64,000 nt of DNA, taken from assembly GCA_019722365.1 (NCBI GenBank), contig JADFUC010001925.1, positions 1,240,001 to 1,304,000 on the forward strand. The letters are read 5' to 3'. Source of the stretch: Lithospermum erythrorhizon (lineage: Eukaryota > Streptophyta > Magnoliopsida > Boraginales > Boraginaceae). The notes below the pieces were generated by a model. That model saw nothing but the letters and a program-made list of their open reading frames with translations. It did no database searches and was not told the origin of the DNA. How positions within the stretch are numbered: position 1 is the stretch's first letter; each line of letters starts with the position of its first letter. This document shows positions 39,851-52,841 of this stretch, piece by piece. The translations under genes and the position numbers were made by a program.

Positions 39851-41468
39851 TGAGTGCATAGAGAGGGCGTCGAAGTCTAGAGAGATTTTAGGTTATGGTC
39901 TTGATTATTCTCTTGGATGTGGTCAAGATAATTGGTTAAAACATTGACGATGTGATGTCGGTGCAAGATAGAGTGACGATTCTATTGTTGTGTTATGGCC
40001 TTGAAATATGTTCTCTTGCTCAAAGAGACCAGTTAAGGTGTTATCGTGTGGTTACCAGGGTAGGTGCTGCGTGAGGGGAGAGGACTTAGTTCTTGCTTGA
40101 ACAGAGCGCTCTGATGCTTGGTGGGGAGTACGATCAAGGACAAGAACTTACTTTGTGATCTTGCTAATCTCCTCGCGTTTGCTTCAAGTACTCTCTGGAA
40201 TGCCTTAGGTTGAACCAGTTAATGTGGGTGATCACCGAAGATTTGGAACACGAGATTAGGGGTCAATGCTTTCTGTGATTAAAGCTCGTTGATGTTGAAG
40301 GGATTTAAGAATAACATAGTCCGTATCTTGATAGTGAGTGGAAGAGATAAATGGAATCTCTACGTTCGGCGTTATTTATCCTTACGAGGGCGATGGTGAA
40401 ATAGTTTGGACCACTTTAGTGAAAGAGGTGTCTCGGATGGGTCCTAGGAGGTCTGGTTGGTTTTGCGGATGCCGAGGACATGATTATGGTCCATTGTGAT
40501 GATAAGTCCACATCGTTCTAAAGGAGTTAGGGGGGTGTTTGAGGAGGGGAGTTGTTCATGCTAGAGGATTTATGTTTATCAGATTGGTTATATTTATGAG
40601 ATTGGTATTGAGTTTTAGTGTAGGGGTGGTGTCCAGTGTGGCGGGTTTTTGAGGTCTTAATTTATTTTTCTTGATACTTAGGATAAAAATGATGATTATC
40701 TACAGTCATCATTGTTGCAGAGGATCCCTGATTGGGGAGGTAATTTTATTTGGATGATACACTTGGGGTGAGTGGGAAGGGCAATTTGAGGCATGGGGAT
40801 AAGGTGGTTGGTGGTATTGAAAATTGGAGGAGTTGACAAAAGATGGTTGTCGAATTAAATGATGGGGGAATAACGTAGAATGAGGGGGGACAAAAGGTTA
40901 GAAAAGGGTTTGATCACAAGGAAAGGATAAATGTCGGGGGTAATGATTGGGGAAAGACAAAAATACGGAGAAACCAATTAAATGTAGAAATTTCATATCG
41001 AAATGGAAGGGTAGCGAGGAAATTTTCTCACGTAGAAGGGAGCTAAAAAGCAGGGAATGAATTTGTGTTCAAAAGCAAGTTTTTAGATGTCACTTGCTTG
41101 AAAGTATTGGGAGAGAATTGAGAGAATTCAAAATGGTATATAATTTTTTTATTTCTAAAGTTTAAGTTGGTAACTTATAAGTAAAAAAATAAAAACTTAA
41201 TCAAACACCCTATGTGTCTATTAGATTTTCGAGTTGGATTCCAATATAGACTCGAAATTTGTTAATATCAACATGTCTTAAGATTTATAAATGGGCAAAT
41301 TTCATCCAATCCTCAACTAATGGGTCCAATTTCAATGACCCATTTTAACATCCAATCCAATTAGTCAATTACCATGTCCAAGCACTTATACAAACTTATT
41401 TTACAAATAATTTCCCTCCATATTCTTTCACCACTATATAAACATCATACAAAACTAGAGCAACTATT
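39851..41468. other. Spacer between the LINE and the PPR gene
   Basis: G+T-rich sequence continues from the LINE to about 41050 and may include its 5' end; no motif is recognisable. The last 400 bp are the AT-rich promoter of the PPR gene. CTATATAAAC at about 41434 looks like a TATA box but would leave almost no leader before the ATG at 41469, so transcription may start upstream. Confidence 0.35.
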
Positions 41469-43241
41469 ATGGTACCTTCCTCTTTAGGTTCCCTCCTTCA
41501 CCATTGCTCCAAAACCAAAGCTTTCCATAAGGGCCTCACCCTCCACGCCTCCGCCATCAAAACCGCTTTATCTCAAGACATATACATCTCAAACCACATA
41601 CTCAATTTATATGCAAAATGTGGAAAATTAAACTATGCACGCCACGTGTTCGATGAAATGTCTCACAGGAACGTTGTAACGTGGTCTGCTATGATTTCTG
41701 GGTATGATCAAGCAGGGCAGTTTCGAAATGCATTGATTCTTTATTCAAGATTGAGAGCTGATTGTAATATTTGGCCTAATGAGTTTGTATTTGCTAGTGT
41801 TTTGAGTTCCTGTGCTTGTTTAATGTGGTTGCCAGTCGGGCAGCAAGTTCATTGTGAGGCGGTGAAGTTGAATTATAGTTCTGTTTCGTTTGTTGAAAAT
41901 TCGTTGATTTCGATGTATATGAAATGTGGGAAATGGGATGATGCTGTATTTGCATTTGAAAATGTTGATTGTCCTACTCTAGTGTCGTACAATGCGATTA
42001 TTAATGGATTGGTGGAAAACGAGGAACAAGATAAAGGAATTGAGGTGTTTAGGAACATGTGTTGGAAAGGTTTGGTTCCAGATCAATTTTCGTTTGTGGG
42101 GTTGCTAGGTTCTTGTTTAACGTTAGATGATTTGCGGAAAGGAATGGTGTTGCATTGTTTCACAATAAAATTGAATCTTGAATCTCTAACCTTCATTGGT
42201 AATGTATTGGTCACAATGTATGCTAAGTTATATATGTTGGACGAGGTGGAGAAGGTGTTCATATCGATTAAAGAGAAAGATGTAATATCATGGAACTCGC
42301 GTATTACTGCTTGTTGTAACTGTAACAATCATGTAAAGGCTTTAAATGTAGTTAGAGATATGGTAAGAGTAGATTGTGTAAAGTTGGATTACTTCACTTA
42401 TGCTAGCATACTTTCTGCTTGTGCTGGAGTTGCTTCCAGACGTCTTGGCATGGAAATCCATGCAAATTTGATAAGGAGGTTTCCTGACCGAGATGTATGT
42501 ATTGAAAATGCACTTATAAATATGTATGCTAAGTGTGGTTGTATCTGGCATGCTTATGCTGTTTTCAACAACATGCAAGACCAAAACCTTGTTTCATGGA
42601 ACAGCATCATTTCTGGATTTGCAAATCACGGTTTTGGTGGAAAAGCAATAGAACTGTTTGAGCAGATGAAGGGAAAAGGTTTGAAGCCAGATTCTGTTAC
42701 ATTTCTCGAACTATTAACTGCTTGCAATCATGCTGGACTTGTTGATGAGGGGAAAGAGTACTTTCATTTGATGACTTTGTATGGCAGCATCCCTGACATT
42801 GAGCATTTCTCATGCCTTCTCGATATGCTTGGACGAGCCGGGAGACTAAATGAAGCTGAGGATTTAATGCAGAAATATTCTGTTGAGGATGATCATATAA
42901 TCTTAGGCTGCTTACTTTCTGCCAGCCGGCTGCATGGGGATGTTGATGTTGGGGAAAGACTGGCTAGTAGGCTTCTTAAACTTCAGCCTGTTAGTACTTC
43001 ACCTTACGTTTTGTTGTCGAACTTATTCGCTTCTGATGAAATGTGGGACAATGTTGGAGAGGCGAGGAAAATGTTAAAAGTCAGTGGACTGAAGAAGGAA
43101 CCTGGTCATAGCCTGATTGAAGTAAAGGGATCTGTTGAAAGATTTATAGTTGGCGATTTCTCTCATTCCAGGATTAAAGAGATGGTGGCCACACTCAAAA
43201 TTTTAAGCTGGAAAGAAGTTGATGAAGTCCTGTTCAACTAA
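41469..43241 (+). CDS. PLS-class pentatricopeptide repeat protein with E/E+ domain
   Basis: Intronless, 590 residues. It is built of consecutive P, L and S repeats: SNHILNLYAKCGKLNYARHV, FDEMSHRNVVTWSAMISGYD, ENALINMYAKCGCIWHAYAV and NLVSWNSIISGFANHG are typical S- and P-type repeats. It ends with an E/E+ region (SPYVLLSNLFASDEMWDNVG, KKEPGHSLIEVKGSVERFIV) and no DYW deaminase domain. Such proteins bind organellar RNA, one base per repeat, and many act in C-to-U editing with a separate DYW partner. Which organelle and which site cannot be told by eye; the N terminus (MVPSSLGSLLHHCSKTKAFH) is rich in Ser, His and Lys, compatible with a transit peptide. The start is the first in-frame ATG. Confidence 0.92.
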   Translation: MVPSSLGSLLHHCSKTKAFHKGLTLHASAIKTALSQDIYISNHILNLYAKCGKLNYARHVFDEMSHRNVVTWSAMISGYDQAGQFRNALILYSRLRADCNIWPNEFVFASVLSSCACLMWLPVGQQVHCEAVKLNYSSVSFVENSLISMYMKCGKWDDAVFAFENVDCPTLVSYNAIINGLVENEEQDKGIEVFRNMCWKGLVPDQFSFVGLLGSCLTLDDLRKGMVLHCFTIKLNLESLTFIGNVLVTMYAKLYMLDEVEKVFISIKEKDVISWNSRITACCNCNNHVKALNVVRDMVRVDCVKLDYFTYASILSACAGVASRRLGMEIHANLIRRFPDRDVCIENALINMYAKCGCIWHAYAVFNNMQDQNLVSWNSIISGFANHGFGGKAIELFEQMKGKGLKPDSVTFLELLTACNHAGLVDEGKEYFHLMTLYGSIPDIEHFSCLLDMLGRAGRLNEAEDLMQKYSVEDDHIILGCLLSASRLHGDVDVGERLASRLLKLQPVSTSPYVLLSNLFASDEMWDNVGEARKMLKVSGLKKEPGHSLIEVKGSVERFIVGDFSHSRIKEMVATLKILSWKEVDEVLFN

Positions 43242-46200
43242 TCCATAAGGTATCGACGTGGTGCAGCTATTTTGAGGCTTGGAGCTGGGATCTATTTGAT
43301 GCAAAAGTCATGGCAGCATGATAATTATTCTTTGTCATGGAAGTTCCTCTTAACTCTCTCTCGATTCTTGGCAGCTTGGGTGCCTATCAAAAGTTTATAG
43401 GCTAGAGTCGTGGTCAATTCTAGAGCACTTGTCGAGGTAGTATATCAATCAGGGGGTTCTACTTGTGTAGATCTAACTAAGGCATACCTAATTTGGTTGG
43501 CTGTTTGATTGCCTTGGGTTCTAGTCCTCAAGAAACCTTAATACCATGTAATGTTGATGTAACTGGAGTGATGGCTTGAAAGCATCACTGTCTCTAACAC
43601 TTACTTAAGAATAGAAGAAAAGGAAGAAACCATGCAGAGAAACTTGCCCGGGGGAGAGCAGCATTTCGAGTCCACGCCAAAAAAAGAAAAAGAAGCTGCA
43701 AGAGGCAACACATATAAGCAGTTTCCCCCACGATGGAAACAGCATAAACTTATGCATAGGTAGCAGGTATACCATCTTTTGCTTTCCTTTAACCTGCCTA
43801 GTTGAAGCTAATTACAAATTAATCTTGACTTGCACAATCATCATATATTACAGTCATAGTCAAATTTTTCGTGTTCAAATTAGAAAGCTCAAGTGTATAT
43901 CTTTGTTAGCATTCTGATGTATTACAATGAAGCATATAGAAATCTGGATCGTCCATTGAAGCTGCCCAAGCAGTTGATGAGTTAAAGTTCCACTCGATCG
44001 TCCAAGGTTTAAACCTCTTCGAGACAAGTGCCCGTTGGTCTGATGTTTCCTAGAGCTTCTCAACCCATCCCAGTTGTTTGCGGGGTATTGTATGGGAGGG
44101 AGTTTACTTATTATTGAACACCTCTGGTCTCTGTATAGTCGTTGCAAGTTCTCTGTCACATGTGAATAAATAACTAGAGAATTTCATCTTGTTTTTTAGA
44201 AATGAATCTCAATCTCGTAGGTGAGACCAGAGGATGAAACCATTAGTATTAGTTCGAGCATGAATGGAGCTAGATGAAGAGGTAGAAAACCTCAAGTCTA
44301 ATTACATTGTCCCTTTCTTGGGGTCTAAATGAGTTGTGCACCTCCTAGACCCTCCTACATTCTGCCCAAAATCGTGGTTAAATTATGGTGACTTAGGTTC
44401 CGACACTAGGAGGCCAGGGTGAAGGAGTTACATTGCCTCCAGTGGTGGAACTTCAGGGTGAGGGGTGCGCAATTTTTGAAAAGTATAGTCATTAAGCATT
44501 TTGTAAAAAATTATAGTCATTTTCCCAAAATTATGTTCGCTTCGCAAATTTTATATTTTTCTTACGAGCGATGTCGAAGTAACTTAGATTCCTATATAAA
44601 AATGATGTAAGCCAATGATTTGCCCCTTTCTCGTTAATTGACATGCATTCAACAAAATATACATTGGAGTCTTGTAGTCCATTGGTCACATTGAGCATCT
44701 AAACAAGGCCAGTGGTCTGAAGAACACATGGAACATTACAGAAAAACTTGCATGAAAAATCTACTTGCATGTCTTTCAACAAGTAGATAATGTATGGGTG
44801 TTCCATTATTGATCAATGTGCAGTGAATATGGCCCCATATCACATGAGCTATTGACCTTAACATTATTTGTGAAAGACAAAAGTCTTGTTGCTTGGTAGG
44901 GACTACTTCTGGTCTGTTTTTCACATAAGCCAACCATGTTCCATTTCTTCACGTTTTGTTTGCTTACAATTTTCCACATAATTAAACATAAGTAAAAAAA
45001 TAGAAAATGACCAACCCTGCCCTTGAAATGTCTTAATCAAATCTTGCATAATTGTGTACCAATCTTATGTTGTATGCTACTTAAACAAATTCTTGACATG
45101 TCCTTATCTGTTTATTGTCTTATCATTATGGATCTACTATTTAAAGAATCCATTAATTATTGATTAGTAAGGCATGGTCTGTGGTAATCTACCTAATCAA
45201 CATCAAATGCAATTGTTAATTAGCATAAACCATAGACATAGAGTTCTAATAAGAATTGTTTTCATTTATAGCCTCAGGGCAGTGGGTGGCTGAATGGAAC
45301 CCACCAAATACAAGGAATCTTGATTGTGGAGTTTGGCATTGGCGAAGGCGGCCCCCATTTATTTCTGGAATTGGCTCTATTCTAAATTTCTCAAGAAACA
45401 GCCTGGAACTTTATTTTCACTGGTAGAAGTCCTTTTTGTTTGGTTTTCATATCCCTATAACTATAAAAATAATGCAGTTTAAGCCGATAAGAGGATGTCG
45501 AATAATACACGATCCAAAACGTAAAGACTTATTGAAATTGATCCAAAATTAAAATTCAAACATGTATCTTTTATATCTTACATAACATTACAATATTCAT
45601 ATCTCTTTACATTACTTAAACAAGATTCTTATGCAAACAATATTAAGAGTCATTTTAGGCATGTTGTAATGTTGTAATACATAACATATTCTACATTAAA
45701 TATATTATGGAGTAGTATTTTTCTTCTTTGACAATCATTTCTACCGAACAATATTCGACCCCTTACATAGCTTAGACGAGAACCTCACGTAGACAATGTC
45801 AAAGTCATTTTACGGCATTTTTTAATGGTGTCTATTACTATTATTTTTCCTCTTCGATGTTCACTTTTACCAGACAAATTAGTAGCAGCCACCGACGAAC
45901 AAAACCAAATCTACCCCATGGGGAACAAAAAAATATATTTCAATCCAATAATGTAAGATGGAGGAATAAACTACTATAATATAATAATAAGTTATGTTCT
46001 TAATTTTACAGTCGACAATTTTATTTCATCTATAGTAGTACGAAGTAGTAATCAACTAGACCAAAAAATAAGCATGGTGCATGCTTACAAACAAAATAAA
46101 AAGCTTATCATAATAATGTTTTTTTTTAAATGATCAATTGGAAGAATCATATTATAAACGACTTATTGTGATGACATTTCATTCGTAGACTCATGATACA

Positions 46201-46830
46201 AACACAGAAAATGAATGAAGTTGTTCAACTTAATTGTCAAAGTAGGTCATCTTAGAACTCAAGTAATCAAATTGAACACTATGAAAATGTTTGAATAATC
46301 CTTTATACCTCTTACCAAATTTTGTATTTGATTACTACTCCCTATATTCTTTAAAAGATTACCAACTTCTAAAATTTCATGATTTACCCTTTTAAGTTGA
46401 CATGATAATTTTAATTTAAATTCAATTTATGTATAAAAAATTATGAATCAAGATTGTAAAAATTTAGTACAATTATTTTATCATAAAACTTTGCTATCTT
46501 TTTACAATTTGAGATAGTATATTTTAGCATGAGCATCTATATTGGGATATTCTCTTAGATTTCACGATATTTTTTTTTACATTTCATAATTATAATACAT
46601 GTTTATAATATACTTCTAAAGTAACTTATAAAACCAAATAATATATATAATTACGATCTTAATAAAATATAACATTAATAATTACATAAATATAAAATAC
46701 GACTTGACGAAACATTTAATATTCAATAATTTGAATATGGGCTTATTTTCTCATGTTGCATAATGACATCTTCATGGTTTTTTTTAGATGCAACAATTCC
46801 TACAAGATAACAACAAATTTGTAATCTCCA
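43242..46830. other. Intergenic DNA between the PPR and TBC genes
   Basis: The first few hundred bases are the PPR 3' flank. A minus-strand frame at 43875-44159 (94 codons, with a WDGLRSSRKHQTNGHLSRRG stretch) is less AT-rich than its surroundings and could be an exon remnant, but I recognise no family. The segment at 44400-44480 resembles sequence often seen at plant transposon edges. A poly-C run lies at about 46830-46842. Confidence 0.35.
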
Positions 46831-46849
46831 GCCCCCCCCCCTACCGAAA

Positions 46850-47533
46850 AAGTTCAGGGGGTTATTGGAGTAATAAAGATCACAAAAGCTTCTTCCAAAT
46901 TCCCAAATTTTGATCAAATTAACAAATTCCACAACCCCTAATCCCTCTATATTTAATCAAATTCATTGCTTTGATTTCACAATAAACCTCAAAAAATTCA
47001 ATATTTGCTTCATCATTTTCTTGGTTTATCAAATTTCCTATTTTTATGTGAAAATTTACCAAGAATTTGCCAAAAAACTAAACCAAAACAAAAATTTGTT
47101 GTGGGGTTTTGAGTTGTTGGTTGATCAGCCAAAAGGGTATGTGATAATTGACAGGTTTATTGAAAATTCTGCTAAAGATTGCATTTTTATGCTGAAAAAT
47201 TGCATTTTTATGCTCAAAGATTGCTTTTTTTATGCTCTCAGGTGAAGTGTTTGCTGCTTTTTGTAGAGTTTACAATTAATATTGCTTTAGTTTTAAGTTA
47301 TATGCAAAAGGGTTGTTGATAAATCTGTAGCTCTGCTAAAAAATATGGTGATTTTTATTTTAGCATTTGAATTCTTGTCTTGGTGGTGATAAAGATGATT
47401 CTTGGGAGCTTTGGCGAAAAGGGTAGGAGCTATATAGTCAAATTTTTGAGAATTTGAACTTAGTTGATAATTTTAAGCATTTTTAGAATTTGGACTTCAA
47501 TTGGATAATTTTGAGCTCCTAAAGGAAGAAGCT
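46850..47533 (+). promoter_or_regulatory. Probable 5' leader of the TBC gene, with internal short repeats
   Basis: A 20-22 bp unit, (GA)TTGCATTTTTATGCT, is repeated three times with drift at about 47176-47240. It is followed by CTCAG|GTGAAG, a good splice donor; TTTTTAG near 47486 could be the acceptor of a 5' UTR intron. There is no ATG-initiated frame of note in the leader. Confidence 0.35.
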
Positions 47534-50500
47534 ATGCCCTTAATTCAAACGGATTCTGCCTCGATCGAGACGGTGTCTTCTGGTGAAGGCTTAAGAAGTA
47601 GTTTTAGTAACTTGAGAGGTGTAAAATGGCGTATGGATTTGGGAATTTTGCCATCTTCATCATCTGCCTCAGTTGATGAACTTAGACATGTTACTGCTGA
47701 TTCTCGTAGAAGGTATGGATTTTATGGTTTGATTTGTGGTTGTTTTGCCATATTTGGTTGTTTTATTTTATTTGTGTGTGTCATATAGTTATTTTCATGT
47801 ATATGATTAAATTCGATTTCTCGATCTGTATCTTCGATTTATGGAAACTTATAAAAGTTGTTGTTTTCGATTCCATGCTGTGGTTAATATTTCCTGATCT
47901 TGTGTACTGGTTTCACTAATTAGAACGAGTAGTTAAATTCCGAGTCTTTAAGTGTAAGATGTAGTGACTAGAATAAATGAGGATGCTGATTTGATGAAAA
48001 ATTGAACATAATAATTGGTTTGTTCTTAATACTTGTCTAGTCCGGCCAATTTTGAGTGAACTTCATTTATTGTATTTTTAGGTATGCGTCTTTAAGGAGG
48101 CAGCTTCTATTTGATCATCATGTTGCCAAGGATGAGAGTAACATTCCTGATTTGGCTATTGACAATCCATTGTCACAAAGTCCAGGTAAGATCAGGCGAC
48201 ATAGGTGTTTTCAGTTCCTCAGTTACATTTATCAAAGTGAAAGTCTCTCAAAAGTTTTGCATCATATTATTATTGTTTTTTATTTGAGAATCAACATTCT
48301 TAATTATTGACTGAGATGCTTTTACACCTTTCTGTATCTAGCTTAACAAAATGTTGTTTTTTTTCCATAGATAGCATGTGGGGTCGGTTCTTCAGAAATG
48401 CAGAGTTGGAGCGTATGGTTGACCAAGATTTGTCTCGATTATATCCTGAACATGGTAGCTACTTCCAAACACCTGGATGTCAAAGCATGCTGAGACGGAT
48501 TTTATTACTTTGGTGCCTTGGACATCCACAATATGGTTACAGACAAGGTATTTCCTAGTGTGTGTGTTTTTCTTTTTTTTTTCTTTTTTTTTACGTTTTA
48601 TGCTCTATATTTTGGTTGACGGATTCATACAGTAAAGAAAAGGAAGTCGTTAGCAATCTCAGTACATATGTTAGTTTTCCGATGAATTTAGATGAATCGA
48701 CAATTCTTAGGAAATGATTTGCTTAAAAGATATTAATATTGTGTTGCACACATGTGTATCACGCCTACTTCGGTAACACAATGTTATCGTGTGCTATGGC
48801 ATGAGGTGTGTGCTGAGATCTTACTCAATAACCTCATCTGATCCAACAAAGACTCAAAGACATATCCAACCAGTCGACACATAAAAGGAAATAGTTCTTC
48901 TTTATTCATTTTCGTACTGGCAATTAATGAGTTATTAATGAACGAATGAGCACAAATTATTGTAAATTTTTCCATGAATGTTTTTTGCAGGAATGCATGA
49001 ACTTCTAGCTCCTCTGTTACATGTCCTACGTGTCGATGTGGAGTATCTTGTTGAAGTCAGAACACTTTATGAGGACTACTTCACCGACAGATTTGATGGC
49101 TTTTCCTTTCATGAAAATGACTTGACATATAAATTTGATTTCAAGAAATTCTCAGATACCCTGGAAGATGGAAATGGTTCCAAAAAGGTTACTGGGAAGA
49201 TTAAAGGTCTCAGTGATCTTGACCCCAAAATCCAAGCCGTTGTTTTAATCAGTGATGCTTATGGGGCTGAAGGTGAACTCGGTACCCTGTTGTCTGAGAA
49301 GTTTATGGAACACGATACATACTGTATGTTTGATGCTTTGATGAATGGAGCTGCTGGTGCTGTTGCCATGGCAGAATTTTTCTCCCCTCCAGCACTTGGT
49401 ACTTCGCACAGTGGTTTTCCTCCAGTTCTTGAAGCTTCGGCTTCAATATACCATTTACTTTCATTGGTCGATTCTTCTGTTCATACACATCTAGTTGAGT
49501 TAGGGGTTGAACCCCAGTACTTTGCACTCCGTTGGCTTCGGGTTTTATTTGGGCGTGAATTTGCTCTAGATGACCTGTTAAAAATTTGGGATGAAATATT
49601 TTCTTGGGAAAATAGCAAGTTGTGCAGGTCTCCTGTCAGTGATGCTGTGACCAACTGTGCAGTACTAGATTCTTCCCGGGGCGCGTTCATTTCTGCTTTT
49701 GCCGTTTCAATGATACTTTATCTGAGATCTTCATTGCTTGCTACTGAAAATGCTACTTCTTGCCTTCAAAGGTTACTGAAGTTTCCAGAAAATGTTAATT
49801 TAGGGAAACTTTTAAAGAAGGCAAAGTCCTTGCAACCTCTTGCGATGGATGCTAATAACTCTACTCCTTTGCTTATTCATGCTGGGCTGTATGATGGAAG
49901 TAAGTCAACAGTGGTGAGAGGTCATAGCCTTTCTGTAGATTTAAATTCTCCAAAAACTCCTTTAAGCTTGGTACCTGACAAATACTGGGAAGAGCGATGG
50001 AGAGATCTGCACAAGGATGAAGAACTCAAACGAGGTGTTGCAGAACAGGTTCACAAACCCAAAATAGGTTGGTCACAGAAAGTGAGAATGAGACTGTTGA
50101 GAACTGAATCTGATCCCAACCCTTCAAAGGTTGAGGATATAAAAAGGATCCCTAAATCATCTGTAAGGAGAAGTTTGTTAGAAGATCTCTCACGACAACT
50201 TGGAGAGGATAAAGACACGGATAAAATTGAAGATGGTGAAGCCCTGGGCAATCATAGTCCAGCAAGGTGGAACGAGCTGGATAAAGAAGATAACAATGTC
50301 AATGGCACACCTGAGCAAGAGTATTCAAGTGATAATACTGCCAGTGATAACTCTTCCATTTTCTTAGAATGTCCTGGCCTCCTCAATGAGGCCAATAATC
50401 AAGAACATGGATCAGGAAGAAGTAGTGTAGCATCAAATTCTGCTGTTGATGAGAATGATGCAAGTGTTAATGTGGAGCACTTGAGTCGGGTAAATTCAGA

Positions 50501-51182
50501 AAGCCCTCCTCCTGTTCCAGACAATCTCGAGGATATATCCCTTAAATCCGATATCAAGGAGAATTCATTTGTTAGATCAAAGATGAGTGTGAGGGAGCGA
50601 AAACATCTATCTGGTAGATTTACATGGCTTTGGAAGTTTGGAGGGCATCCTCCAGAAGGGACATCTGAGAAAGGAATTGCATTTGAGGCTGCCAAAGCTT
50701 GCAATGGCGTGAATAGTCCAAGAAAGTCAGCAGTAGACTCTTGTGAATCTGGAAAAGGTCATCTCTCCCCTAGTACAAGCAAAGGAGAGACTGTTGACCA
50801 GAATAAGGTTACATTGAAAAAAATCGGACATTCGATGCGTGAAAATATACAGGTATTGATGAGAATGGAAATGCTGCGATTATTAATGCAACATTCTATA
50901 TCTCATAGGCTATCAATGAGTGGAGTATATCGCATAGTTAGTTTCTTCATTTCTTATCATCTTTATATCTTATCTTGATACTGAAGTATTCCCTTTCTTT
51001 GGCGTCTGTGATAGGTTGTTCAATCAGTTTTCCATCAAGATAAGAGTCAAGATGGAGCCCTTGAGAGTTTCTTGAAAAATGTTCAAGGGGGGAAAGGACA
51101 AGTTGCAGCTTTGGCAGCTCTTGAGGAGCTTCTGAAGATCAGCAATATTCTAACTGAAATGGATGGAGTTGGAAGTCATTGA
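47534..51182 (+). CDS. TBC-domain Rab GTPase-activating protein, TBC1D5-like
   Basis: Five exons: 47534-47712, 48082-48185, 48371-48547, 48991-50936 and 51015-51182. Borders are GT-AG and phases agree, giving 857 residues. The start is the ATG of MPLIQTDSASIETV. The TBC domain occupies about residues 25-410 (LRGVKWRMDLGILPSS to FALRWLRVLFGREFALDDL). The arginine finger is in MVDQDLSRLYPE (IxxDxxR motif) and the glutamine finger in YGYRQGMHELLAP (YxQ motif), so catalysis should be intact. The C-terminal half is acidic, Ser-rich and probably disordered, and ends in a helical segment (VAALAALEELLKISNILTEM). TBC proteins speed GTP hydrolysis on Rab GTPases and so shut down membrane-traffic steps; the Rab partner is unknown. 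The codon of the catalytic Gln lies immediately before the exon 3-4 junction (CAA G|GA). Confidence 0.93.
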
Positions 51183-52028
51183 TTTTATTATGTGTGTATA
51201 TACATATCTGTTGTACACGTATCATTCTTTAGTAGCAAAATTGAAGAATTCATGTACCCTCAAAATTTTCTAATATATATAGCACTACATCTACCCCATT
51301 TTGATGGGGGAGATTTTGGTTTTGGAGAATTAATTATTGTAGGGTTTAAATGGTTTGGTTTTTCTTTTCTTTATACAAGAACAAAATTAATCTTTGTAAT
51401 TGCAAGAACTCGAGCTTGCGAAAAAGTAAAAATAATACATAAGCCCCTATAAATAGCACTTACATTAATCATTAGTAATACTACAATACTTGTCAGTAAT
51501 GTTAATATTATGAGTAACATTTGATTTGATCATGAGTAGAACTTCCATAATTTTTAACAAACTGTTCAAATCTGTTTCAAACAACTCATCTATAGACTGT
51601 GTAGAAAGGTTTTATTCTAAACGCAACAAGATTATACATTTCTGGGTAGTTGGAAACGGAGAGTCTGCAAGAAGACTTGTGCTCGCCATGTCGACTTCTA
51701 CTGATCCATCCATCTTTACAAGCACCCGACTAAATGTTCTTGTTCGCTTCTTTCCACGACTTCCTCATTCGGTCTTAACAAGGTTTAAGATATTTACAAT
51801 GAAGAGAAAGCCTGCACATTTAAGCAATAAACCGCGTTAGTTGGAATTCAATTGTGTTGATACACCCAACAAGCATGATCACAACCTAAAAATAATTAAC
51901 ATACTCACAATGTAGCCTCAGGCTGCTAACAACTTAGGCTTAGTTTAGACATAAAAATTCCATGTTTCTATCACCTTAGGATCCATTATCCACATGTCCA
52001 GTTATAAACAATTTCCCCGTGTACGCAT
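51183..52028. other. 3' flank of the TBC gene and spacer
   Basis: The 3' UTR of the TBC gene probably covers the first 250 bp. A plus-strand frame from the ATG at 51532 to 51840 (102 codons) has no recognised family and no supporting context, and is not called as a gene. Confidence 0.35.
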
Positions 52029-52506
52029 TTAAATATAGGGCTAATGTACGTTGATCATACATGTATAGCGTTAAGTTTGATGTACGTGTTTTAAAAATGA
52101 CCAATTCGATTACGTGTTTCAAAAGTGTCTCACTTGGTCAAAATATAAGTTAAATTTTGACGTTTAGAGCCCAGTGTGAGGGGTAAATGTCCAGCCTCAT
52201 TTTGAGATAATTTTCAATTCTATTAAAATTTTGGGACAAATATTTGGATGAGATTATTAATTTCAATAAAATATTTGGATGAGATTAATAGTTGGATGCG
52301 ATAAATATTTTTTTCCGAAATTTATTAGAATTGAAAAATTATCTCCTAATGAGTGTTGACGTTTACCTATCGGTTTGTCACCAGAAAATCAAACTGCGTT
52401 CATTACAACGGAATGGCCCAAGCGACACACACTTTTTAAAACATGTGTATTCAATGTTAACGATTTTGAAACATGTATGATCGGCATGTCATTAACCTCA
52501 AATATA
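52029..52506. mobile_element. Foldback MULE-like element, 460 bp, near-perfect 9-bp target duplication
   Basis: TTAAATATA at 52029-52037 and TCAAATATA at 52498-52506 (8 of 9 identical) flank 52038-52497. The two halves are mirror images with mismatches: GATCATACATGT, GTTAA, GTTTTAAAAA, then AGATAATTTTCAATTCT on the left against AGATAATTTTTCAATTCTA on the right. Only a short centre is unpaired, and it holds a twice-repeated AAATATTTGGATGAGATTA. No coding capacity. Long inverted ends and the 9-bp duplication fit the Mutator superfamily. Confidence 0.78.
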
Positions 52507-52581
52507 TTACCACAATTTACTTGAAACTGATTTAATCCAGTTCTCGGTAATGTAAAAATTCTGAATCTGAAAAGCCCAAAA

Positions 52582-52665
52582 TTTGTATTCCAATTCAATG
52601 CCAAAAAGAGGCTATGAATAATCAAGCTCCAAAGCAATTCATTCGCACGCACAATCAACCAATTT
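52582..52665. repeat. 85-bp direct repeat, copy A
   Basis: This is nearly identical to 53901-53986, from TTTGTATTCCAATTCAATGCC to ACAATCAACCAATTT, with a one-base indel. It lies just beyond the 3' end of the unknown gene, whereas copy B is in that gene's intron. Confidence 0.9.
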
Positions 52666-52841
52666 CTGATTTAATCGGATTCTCGGTATTAATGACAAAA
52701 ATTTCTGAATACGAAAAAGCCCAAATCCTGGAACTTAAATGCATAGAGACATGGAGGCCCTATCACGGATCTTAATATACTGGAATTGCAATCAAGGTAA
52801 CTCACACTTACCATCGGCGGGAGGTCTTGTAAGGATACCGA

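Noticed and set aside
43875..44159. Minus-strand frame of 94 codons
   Set aside because: No recognised family, no neighbouring exons and no clear start; mentioned only in the intergenic description.
46910..47245. Possible upstream reading frame in the TBC leader
   Set aside because: It has no ATG at its start; the repeated FML residues come from a DNA tandem repeat in a leader region.
51532..51840. Plus-strand frame of 102 codons after the TBC gene
   Set aside because: No similarity, no promoter or splice context and a composition like spacer DNA.
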